Shown: in pieces, positions 42,801 through 54,800 of the stretch
Numbering within the stretch: the first letter of the stretch is position 1
Layout: every line of letters begins with the position of its first letter
Notes under the pieces: model-generated
The model's database searches: none
What the model was told of the DNA's origin: nothing
What the model saw: only the letters and a program-made list of their open reading frames with translations
Translations under genes and position numbers: made by a program
DNA from: Fragum whitleyi
Taxonomy: Eukaryota; Mollusca; Bivalvia; Cardiida; Cardiidae
Direction of reading: 5' to 3'
DNA length: 64,000 nt
Assembly: GCA_948146395.1 (NCBI GenBank)
Contig: OX411547.1
Span: 29,740,614 to 29,804,613, forward strand

Positions 42801-45800
42801 ACACTCTAGTGGCCACAAATATGGTCAAATCTTCATGAAACTTAGTCAGAATGTTTGCTAGGTCTCAAAGATGAACCCTATTTAAAATAGGAAGGATCCA
42901 TGCCATATCACGGGAAAAGGGGCCTTAATGACATTTTTTTTTGTTTACACTCTAGAAGCCACAAACATGGTCCAATCATCATGAAATGTGGTCAGAATGT
43001 TTGTTAGGTCATGAGGATGAACTCTTTTGAAAATGGGAAGGATCTGTGCCATATCACGGGAAAAGGGGCTTTAATGACAATTTTCTTTTTAGAGCTTCAG
43101 ACGCAACAAATATTGTCCAATCTTCACAAAACTTGGTCAAAATGTTTGAAAGGTCACAAGAATGAACTCTGTTGAAAATGGGAAGGATTCATGCCATATC
43201 ACAGGAAAAGGAGTCTTAATGATAATTTACTTGAAATAAGTCTAATGGCCACAAATATGGCCCAAACTTGATGAAACTTGGTTTTATCTTCTTTAAGACA
43301 TCTGCCTTTTTACTTGATGTGATGTTCAAGTGATCAATGAGAGTCAGGTGAGCGATCTAGGACCATCATGGTCCTCTTGTATGTGAATATGATATTTGAA
43401 CAAACAAATGAATTTTTCAGGACCTGTCTATTAAAATTTTTTGAACTGTTAACAACAAAAATGATTATTGCAGATAACAATGAATCTTATTAGTCCCCCA
43501 CCAGTTACTGGTTGGGGGACTATAGGTTTGCTCGATTCAGTCTGTCCGTCCGTCTGTCACACTTTTGTCACGGCTATATCTTCTAAACCATATGTGCTAG
43601 CAACTTCAAACTTGGTACACTTATAGATCTCATTAAGGAGAAGTGTCATGTTAAAGAACCGTTACTCTGCCACGCCTACTTTTTGAGTTATTGCCCTTTG
43701 TTGTTTTTACCCTTACATTCTTGTCCGGAACAAATCTCTTAAACTATGTGTGCTAGCAACTTCAAACTTTGTACACTTATAGATCTCATTGAGGAGAAGT
43801 ATCATGTTTAAGATCCATAACTCTGCCACACCCACTTTTTGAGTTATTGCCCTTTGTTGTTTTAAGCCTTACATTCTTGTCAGGATCATATCTCCTAAAC
43901 TATAAGTGCTAGCAACTTCGACTTGGTACACTTATAGATCTTATTGAGGACAAGTGTCATGTTCAAGAACTGTTATTCTGTCAAGCCCACTTTTTGAGTT
44001 ATTGCCCTTTGTTGTTTTTAGCCTTTCATTTTTGTCTGGAACATATCTTCTAAACCATAAGTGCTAGAAACTTCAAACTTGCTACTCTTATAGATATCAT
44101 TGAGGACAAGTGTCATGTACAAGAACTGTCACTCTGCCATGTCCACTTTTTGAGTTATTGCCCTTTGTTGTTTCTATCCTTACATTTTTGTTCCGTACTT
44201 ATCTCCTAAATCATTAGCCCTAGCAACTTCAAACTTTGTACACTGGTAGATCTCATTGAGAAGAAGTGTAATGCACAAGAACTGTTACTCTGCCACATCC
44301 ACTGTTTAAGTTATTGTCCGTTGTTGTTTTTTATCCTTACATTTTTGTCCGGACCATATCTCCTGAGCCATCAGTGCTAGCAACTTCAAACTTGGTACAC
44401 TTATAGATCTCATTGAGGACAAGTGGCATGTACAAGAATCATTCTTCTCCGCCCACTTTTGGAGTTTTTGCCATTGGTTGTTTTTACTCTTATATTTTTG
44501 TTTGGGACATTTTGTTCAAAACCTAATGTGCTAGCAACTTCAAATTTTGTATACAGTTATAGACCTAGTAAGATATATTATAAGAAAGGATTTTTTGTTA
44601 TCCGGTGGGGGACTCCTGTATTGCATCGCAATACGACATGCACTTGTTTTAATTGACTTTTGATTTTTAGCTCGACTATTATAGAATAGAGGGGGTTATT
44701 CTGGTCACCTTGGCTTCAGCCTCAGCGTCGGCATAATGCTTTGGTTAGGTTTTTACGTGCAAGTGTTTAAAATCTCTGTTTCTACTAAAACTATCGCTTT
44801 GAGACTTGGCACATGCTTCTGTGACCATAATATTAGCCTCTAGACAAATATTCATTACTTTGATATTGAATTTAGTGGAATTTTTACCCTTTTCGGACTT
44901 GCAAATTCCTGGTTAAGATTTTACATGCAAATGTTGTAAATCAGTTATATCTCTATTTCTACTTAAGCTATTGCTGGGAAACTTTGCACATGTGTCTGTG
45001 ACCATAATATCAGTTTCTAGACAAAGATTCATTACTCTGGTATTGAATTGAGTGTAATTTTAACTCTTTTCGGACTTGAAAATTCCTGGTTAAGTTTTTA
45101 ACTGCAAATGTTGTATATCAGTTATATTTCTATTTCTACTAAAGCTTATGCTTGGAAACCTAGCACATGTTTCTGTGACCGTAATATCAGCATCTAGACT
45201 AAGATTCAATACTCAGATATTGAATTTAGTGGAATTATTACCACTTTTGGACTTAGATAATCTTTAAATTTTGAAATTGCAGCTCATGTTTTCTTTGACG
45301 ATGCCATGGAGTTGAGTGACACAGATGAAATGGTTCCAAACTCGTTTGTGAGATTGTTGATCTCCATTATTGATGAGGCAGCTAGGTATGAAAAACTTTT
45401 GAAATATACAGCCTAATCTTAACCCTTGTCATGATGAATAAAAATCCCTGCAAAATTACACTCAAATCAAAGCGCTGAAGACTCAGAAAGAAGAAATCAT
45501 ATGCTGATATTTCTCCTGAAAATTAAGTCTTGGCACAGTTCTCGGGTAAAAAAAGACAGCCAGGATGTGTGGACTAAGATCAGACTGCACATATGTGCAG
45601 GCTGATTTTTGTCTAAATCTCATGACAAAGCATGAATATTCTGGGTTCAGCATGACAAGGGTTTACCTACACTACCTGCTCTCTTTTTTATACCCCCCAC
45701 CTACGAAGTAGAGGGGGGTATATTGGTTTCACCATGTCTGTCTGTCTGTCTGTCCGTCCGTCCGTCCGTCTGTCCGAAGACCTTTTCGTTTCCGGACTCT

Positions 45801-48800
45801 AACTCAAGAACCAAATGACCTACAATCATGAAACTTTACACAAATGTTCCTTATGACCCAAGGAAGTGCCCTATTGTTTTTGGGTCATGTAGGTCAAAGG
45901 TCAAGGTCACAGTCAGCCTTTGTTTAATTTTCGTTTCCGGACTCTAACTCTAGAACCAAGTGGCCTACAATCATGAAACTTAATACAATTGATCCTTATG
46001 ACCCAAGGAAGTGCCCTATTGTTTTGGGGTTACATAGGTCAAAGGTCAAGGTCACAGTCAGCCTTTGTTCAATTTTCGTTCCCGGACTCTAACTTGAGAA
46101 CCAAGTGACCTACAAGCATGAAACTTTATGCAAATGTTGCTTATGATCCAAGGAAGTGCCCTATTATTTTTGGGTCATATAGGTCAAAGGTCAAGGTCAC
46201 AGTCAATTTTTGTTCAAATTTCATTTCTGGACTCTTAACTCAAAAACCAAACTACCTAGAATCATGAAACTTCATGCAAATGCTACATATGACCTCAATA
46301 TTAGTTACAAACACATCCTGCACTAATAGCACTTGCATTCTGACAAAGCGCTTGTGGGGGGTATTAGTCCGCTCTGCGACAGTTCTAGCTTTTTTTACAA
46401 CTGTGGGAAATGCTTTAGCTGACATCTGAAGCCATTATAAACATTGCATAGCAATCACCTTAAAAATGCTATGCTCTAAGTTAATTTGTCCTAAAATTTT
46501 CACATTTAATCTCATTTTTGCATTTAAGATATAAAATAATTATTTGTATTTGGAGAAAGGTCTATTGAAATTGACTTCATGAGTTTTCCACAAAGCCCTT
46601 GATTTGATTTTGGTGCTCATTTCTTTCACTATGACTGTTGACTGCGATCATTTTTTTGCAAATTTCTTTTAGAAATTATCATGGATAGACTACTTAAACT
46701 TTAAGAATCCAATGAAGCTCCTAATCCTTTTCTGTTTTACAAAATTTTAGACCTGTCCAAATTCAAAGGTTTTGCAGACAAAAATTTAAAGTGGATTTAA
46801 TTTGAAAAATAACCATTCAGTAGGGTAGAAAATAGTGTGGAAAAAGAAGAAATTGCTTGTCAGAAGCAATTTCTTCTTTTTTCACAATGTTTTCTCAATC
46901 ATAAAATCACAGGCATGTAAAAAGCAGGGATTAAATAGCAAAGGGTTAAGTTGCCATTTTTTCTGATTACAGTTCTGTGTATGAGAAGCACATGACCTTG
47001 AAGCCTCCGGTCAAGATTTTCACCCCGTATGGAGGTCAGCTGGTCTGGACCTTACCTGGAGATAATTTCTTCTTTGTACATCTCAAAGACAAGCTGAAAA
47101 TAAGACACAAGAAACGATGGTCACAGGTGAGATATGAATTGTTTAATTCAGTAAACAATGCCAAGATTCTTTGAATGTCTAGGAGTCTACAGCTTAACTT
47201 GCAACTTTTTGTTTGCCATCTGACAAAATATGTTATGTGGCTCACACAGATAGCCTAGCAAGCAATTTTTAAAAAATCTGCTAGGGTCAGGGTCAAACAT
47301 TTTCATTTCATTTTCATTTTTTAGCAGATATTTTTTATTTATCTGAGAGTGTATGAATGAATGGGGAAAATATTCAGAATATTGTAAAACAGATTGTTGT
47401 CTGTCTGTGCATCTATGTGTCCATCCATCTATGCATCCATCTGTCCATCCATTTATCCACTCATCTATGCATCCATCTGTCAATCTCTGTCCATCCATTT
47501 GTCCATGCATCTATTCATCCATCTGTTAATCCATCTATGCATCCATCTGTCAATCTCTGTCGATCCATCTGTCCATATATTTGTCCATCCATATTTCCAT
47601 CTATCTGTTCATCCAAGTATGTATCCATCTGTCCATCAATTTTTTCATCCACATAGTGTAAATGTAAATCCTACAATTACAAACAGATTTGAAAGAATTT
47701 TCTACAGTATGCTCTTAGACATTTTTTTCCTTAAACATATTGTTGGATAGTGTTGGACAATTATTTTCAACTCTTAATCATTTAACGGTTTTTGGCTGAA
47801 AGAGCGAAGTCAATAAATGATCGACACTACAAATGGCTTCTTAAAAAATTTAAATCTCATTGAACGTTAACTGTGGCTTAAGTTGGTGACTGGTAATTTT
47901 TTTTCTTTATTTCTTTGCACGGATGCTGTCTTATGTGATATGTTCAAAATTTTCTTAAGTTTGGTTTATGATACAGATAATGAAAAAACACTTGGTACAG
48001 TAAAACTTGCTTTAATCAAATACTTAAGGGTCCACTAAAAATGATCACTTATGGAAGAAGTGGTTGTTTAATTAAATATATGATGAATAAGAGATGTTAT
48101 TTGATAGCATTTAAAGATTTTCACATAATTCTTTCTTAATCCTTTCCTGTTTTACAAAATTTTAGACCTGTCCAAATTCAAAGGTTTTGCAGACGAAAAT
48201 TGAAAGTGGATTTAATTTGAAAAATAACCATTCAGTAGGGTAGAAAATAGTGTGGAAAAAGAAGAAATTGCTTGTCATAAGCAATTTCCTCTCTTTTCAC
48301 AATTTTTTCTCAATCATAAAATCAGAAGCACGTAAAAAGCAGGGATTAAACAGCAAAGGGTTAATCCTTTGATGTTGGGTTGTGTCTATCTTGCTCTGAG
48401 TGTGTTAACTTATTTATTTTTTCTGAACGTTCAAAAAAGGTTATGTACATGTACTATCTCCTTGGATTCCGAATCGTGAGAATGTGTCAGGAAGCTGTCA
48501 CGAATGCTCTCAACAAAGACATACCGAATGAGCTGTGTAACTTTTATAGTTTTGAATTTAAACATAATGCTCTCTGAGTAATGTAAAATTGTATATCTTC
48601 TGGGTTGTGTCTTTACTTTGACATAAATTTCTTTTTGCTCAAAGTCTGTCTATTTATTTTTTCTGAACATTCATCACAGGTGATGTACATGTACTATCTC
48701 CTTGGGTTTCGAATCGTGAGAATGTGTCAGGAAGCTGTCACGAATGCTCTCAACAAAGACAAACTGAATGAGCTGTGTAACTTTTATAGTTTTGAATTTT

Positions 48801-51800
48801 AACCAAATGCTCTCTGAGTAATGTAAAATTGTATTTCTTCTGGGTTGTGTCTTTACTTTGACATAAGTTTCTTTTTGCTCAAAGTCTGTCTATTTATTTT
48901 TTCTGAACATTCATCACAGGTGATGTACATGTACTATCTCCTTGGGTTTTGAATCGTGAGAATGTGTCAGGAAGCCGTCACGAATGCTCTGAACGAAAAT
49001 AAACTGAACGAGTTGTGTATCTTTTATAGTTTTGAATTTTAACCAAATGCTTTCTGATTTATGTAAAATTATATTTCTTCCAGGTTATGTCTTTACTTTG
49101 ATATAAGTATCTTTTTTTGCTGAGTCTGTCTATTTATTTTTTCTGAACATTCATCACAGGTGATGTACATGTACTATCTTCTTGGGTTCCAAATCGTGAG
49201 AATGTACCAGGAAGCCGTCACAAATCGATGGCTCAGCACAAAACAGTTGTAACTCCCTATAAACATATAGGGAGTTACAACCGTTTCACGCTGAGCCATA
49301 GAAATGCTCTCAACAAAAACAAACTGAATGAGCTGTGTAACTTTTATAGTTTTGAATTTTAACCAAATGCTCTTTGATTTATGCAAAATTTGTATTTCTT
49401 CTTGGTTGTTTCTTTCTTGCTCTGAGCCTGTCAAATAATTTATTTTTTCTGAATATTCAACATAGGTGATGTACATGTACTATCTGCTTGGTTTCCGCAT
49501 CGTGAGAATGTGCCAGGAAGCCGTCACAAATGCTCTCAACGAAAACAAACTGAACGAGTTATGTAACTGGGGCGACAGAATTCAAGCAGGTGCGGGGAAT
49601 ATTGGGAAGAGTCACATCTTTCAGGCTTTTGATGAACAAGTTCTTAGAAAGGTAGGTTAAGGTAGTGGACCCGTAATTGTTCCGCAATGTTTCATATATA
49701 ATGAACTTTAACAGTGTTAACCGAGGTTTCCTAATGATTTTCATTAGGAAACCTCAGTCAATGTTGTGAAAGATCATATTTTCCAAAATGTTACTGAACT
49801 ATTACAGGTCCACTACTTTAAGGTATAAATCTTTTATGAGATGAACAAATTTTATTCTTGTCCAACTTTCCCACTTGTTAGGCTGAACCAGGAATATTCC
49901 TGCTTTTGGTTGGAGGTATAGACCAAGATCAGCCTGCACAAATGTGCAGTCTGATCTTAGTCTTAACCACCAGATTTTCCAATTGGAACCAGAAAAGTTT
50001 TGAAATTGTATTTTCAAAATGATAACTGTAAATAACTGCAATAAGTGCATCCACTTCCTCCAATATTTTGATTTACATGCAATTTTGCCAAGGGTTTTAT
50101 TCAGCATGACAAAGGTCAAAGAGGTTGCAAAGACTGAATTTGTCTTCTACTTAAGGTGCTCTCTTTGCTCTTCTAAGAGCGAACAGAAAATATCAGAACT
50201 GGTTACCATCTAGGCCCAGGATTATAAAAACTTCATGCATATATCAGGGACAAATTGTTTATTGGTGACTGTTAGTCTGCAAAATACCTGCGAACTAAAC
50301 TTTCTCCTTTAATTTCATTATTTTTAGTTGAAATGCTCATATTGGCAAGAGGGTAGCCCTCATTATTACACATCATTCAGTGTCAAGGTCATCTGACAAG
50401 GTCAAGGTCAATTATCAAGGTCAAACATCTTATAAATAGCCACTTCTGGGGAATTTGTTTTCCTAATTCGTTTAGTTTGTGGTATATTACTCAACAGTAA
50501 TAAGCAGGATTATAATATGACCGACGTCGGGGAAGTGAAATAAACCCGTTGAATATTTTTGATTTTACATGGGTGTTACTATTACTATGGAATAACTATT
50601 AAATGACATCAAAATTTATATATTGTGACGCCTCTTTTTAACGGCCTTACGTGTATAAGTTTCCTAAAAAATTAAAATGTCGAATTTCAAGAATTTGACG
50701 ATTTTTCGTGAAAATTCGGGTCATTTTATATATCGAATATCAAATTTGTGTTCATAAAATACCGAATTTATTAAACTCGTCATCTAAAACAGATAAAATC
50801 TTGACACAGCCTCGTTTTTAGCTATTTATAGGTGACTTGTTTAAAAAATTCGGTATTCAATGACCACTCATTCAATATCTTCTATTTATTATTGGTTCTG
50901 TTTGACATGTTGGAAGTGCCATACAAGTTATCTTTTTTTCCTACAGGCCAGTAACACATTCCTGTTAGCTCTAGATGGAGATGTAGACTTTACTCCTGGT
51001 GCTGTACGATTGTTGCTAGACAGAATGAGGAAGAGTGAACAGGTGGGAGCTGCATGTGGACGAATCCACCCCATTGGATCTGGTGAGTTATATGTAAAAA
51101 TGCCTTGCGTTCAAGATGAAAAAATTTGAAAAATGTTTAATGTAGTGGACCTGTAATAGTTCAGCAATGTTTCTGAAGTCATGAACTTTAAAAGTCTGAA
51201 CCGAGGTTTCCTAATGATTTCATTAGGAAACCTCAGTTAACTATATGAAAGATCATGATATTTGTATTAGTACCACAACGTCTCAGAAGTCATGAATTTT
51301 TACAGTGTTAACAGAGGTTTCCTAATGATTTCATTAAACCTCGGTTAACAGTGCGATTGATCATAAGTTCTGAAATGGGACCAATACCTTAAAAAAATAT
51401 ATATTGATATCAACCTGTCTGTTACAATCATATGCACTTCCACAATTTTTGAATGCAACCTTTCTACAATTATGAACAGAATTTGATTGATTTTTCATAT
51501 TTTCATTTTCAATACCTCAAAAAATGGTAGTGTATTAATATAAACTTCTCTGTCTGTGTGTGTGTCTGTCTGTACAATTGTCTTGTTAACACAACTCCTC
51601 CCTTAGTTATGGAAAATTTTGCATGAAACTTTCACAGAATCTTCCTAATCATGTGACAATAAGCTTATCCTAGAGACTCTTTGATACTTTGCTGCATCAA
51701 GGAAAAGGGGGACTTGAATTGTCAAAAATTTTCTTGTAGCGGCATATACAGTTAAACTTCGCTATCTCAAAACCTTGGGGACTTGGTAATTTGTTCAAGA

Positions 51801-54800
51801 GATCCGGAGTTTGACCAATCCAAAGAACTGTAAAGATACCAGAAGATGGCAATGCGTCATATCTGATATACATCATATCTAAAAATACATATACTTGTAT
51901 GGTTCTTCAATTTCACTATTCAATTCACTTTCAATGTCACTCACAAATGATCCGTAGGATTGGGTGTTTGAAATTTAATAAAGAAATAAAATGATGAAAT
52001 AATTTTCAACTAGTTCACCCCGCTGTAAAAATGGGTAGCAGTGGGTTTAAACCACTGCCTCTCTCCCAGGGACGTGAAAACATCAGGATTGAGTGTTCGA
52101 GAGCGATTCTATAAGCTTAAGCTTTCGTCGCAATCGAACTAAAATAAATTAGTATAAACTAAACTAACTAGAGAAATGCTTTAATTGTAGCATTTCATAT
52201 GTTTACCAAAAATGCTATTTTTATTTTTGATGTTACATACTCAGCCTCAATTGCAAGTGAAAAATAATTCAGGTCCCATTTAGGCATAGTTCAAATGTTG
52301 TACTTTTTACATTTGTTGAGTACATAAATCTATATCAGGCCTTGTAAAAAAGTAGATCTATCTGAATTTCTTAAACCCGAATTTTTACATGGGTCACTCG
52401 TTTAGGCCCTTCTTGTGAGACTCTCTAGTAGGTATTCTTGACAGAAGAATGTGATCGAGAGTTGGACAGTATCGGTGTACGAGTTTTCTTAGGTTGAACA
52501 CTACGAATTATGAGCAAAATCTGCTAGGACCAAGATCTTTGTTCAAATTTTCTTAGTGTTTGAGAGTTCTTGTGTTCAAGCGACTGAAGTTAGACTGAAT
52601 TTTGTCTCTTGCACTTTTGTTTTAAGCCTTTCCTGTTATACAAAATTTTGGACCTGGCCAAATTCAAAGGTTTTGCAGATGAAAATTAAAAGTGGATTTA
52701 ATTTGAAAAATAACCATTCAGTAGAGTAGAAAATAGAGTGGAAAAAGAAGAAATTGCTTGTCAGAAGCAATTTCTTCTTTTTATGCCCCCGTATCAAGAG
52801 ATCGGGGGCATATTGTTTTACTCATGTCCGTCTGTCTGTCCGTTTGTCCGAAAACTTAACCCTAAAACTTAACCTTTGCCTTTTCTCCAAAAGTATTTTG
52901 ACATACTAAGCTGTACACCAAAGTCAAGGTCATGTGACAAGGTCAAGGTCATGTGACAAGGTCATCTGTCAAGGTCAAACTTAAAAAAAAATGCTGTTCC
53001 GGGGGCATTCGTGTTTCACAAACACATCTTGTTTCACAATGTTTTCTCAATCATAAAATCACAGGCACATAAAAAGCAGGTATTAAACTGCAAAGGGTTA
53101 AATGGCATTACCTCCCATACCTTGGATAGAGTTCAAGCCAAACATTTGCAAAAATGTTCTTAAGATGGATCTCTGTCCAATTAGCTTAAAGAATTAAGAT
53201 TGGTGTTGTGTTTGAAAGAAAATCTTCATGAAAATGCTTGGCCTAAACCAAAAGGCCTTCAACCTATCAACCAGAATGAAAAATTGAACACATTTTTTTT
53301 CAACTTTTTGTACATAAACAGTGGTACTAATTTGGATCCTATTTTACAAAAAATAACTGAAAATTTTACAAATATTTAATCCCAATTTATTTCAATCCTC
53401 AGGTCCCATAGTTTGGTTCCAGAAGTTTGAGTATGCATTTGTTCATTGGTTACAGAAGGCCACAGAACATGTGTTAGGGTGTGTACTGTGTAATCTAGGA
53501 TGTTTCTAATTGTTTAGGGAATCAACCCTCATGAATGTTTCTATTTATACATTCAGGTCCCGTAGTTTGGTTCCAGAAGTTTGAGTATGCCATTGCCCAT
53601 TGGTTACAGAAGGCCACAGAACATGTGTTAGGGTGTGTGCTGTGTAGTCCAGGATGTTTCTCACTATTTCGGGGATCAGCTCTCATGGATGACAATGTAA
53701 TGAGGAAATACACCATACTGCCTTCTGAAGCGGCTCACCATCTTATGTATGATCAAGGTAGGTTAGCTTTTTATTTGCTAACTTTACTTTCAGTTCTAGC
53801 TATTTATGTTTGATATTGAGTAGATCTCTTCAGAGCTCATAAGAGTAATGCTAGGCAGCATTTGGTACAGTATAAGTAAACTGGCCACCTTAACATAAAT
53901 ATTTGCCAGTTCAATGTAATTTGATTTTTTTCATAATGTTCAAATAGACCAATTGACCTCATTTTACAGTCTAGGTTTTTTTGAAATGATCAAAGCCTTT
54001 CATAACCTCACACTCACAAGAAAATTCTTTATATCTTGTTTGATGTATATATGACTAAAAAGGAACTTTTTTGATGATCAAATAAAGCATGATGCTCATA
54101 TTTCAGAATCCAGATGTAGAGAGTAAATGTAAAATTATGGCAGTTTTCTTTCAAATAATACATTTTTAATATTGAGCTTTCCTAATCTAAATATCTAAAT
54201 GAGTCAATTTATATTTATTTCCATTTGATGCCATCATCAATATGATTAATCCCTTTATAAAACCATGGTCTCAAAAATAAACTATCAGCACTTTTTCTAG
54301 GTGAAGACAGATGGTTATGTACTTTACTTCTACAACAAGGATATCGTGTGGATTATGCTGCAGGATCAGACGCCTTCACATACGCGCCAGAAGGATTTGC
54401 TGAGTTCTTCAACCAACGTAGACGCTGGATGCCATCAACTGTGGCCAATATCGTAGATCTATTGGCAGACTACAAAAACACAGTTCATATAAACAACAAC
54501 ATCAGTATGTTGTACATCTTTTATCAGGCTTCCCTTCTCATCTCAACAATTATTGGCCCAGCTACAATTCTTATGATGATTGCTGGGGCAAATCTAGTTG
54601 TCTTCCGTGTCAACCTGTATTATGCTTACTTAATAGCCCTGGCTCCTGCTATCATATACTTTGTTCTATGTTTCATTCTCAAAACAAAGCATCAACTTAT
54701 GGCAGCAGAAATTTTGACAGCTTTCTACGCGTTTACAATGATGATTGTTCTTGTAGGTACGATTGTGACGGCAGCCCAGGAGGGGGTGTGGCATCCAAGT

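Noticed and set aside
47357..47750. Serine/histidine/isoleucine-rich frames of 99 and 118 residues
   Set aside because: They are translations of the CATCTGTCCATC microsatellite in two frames and their reverse.
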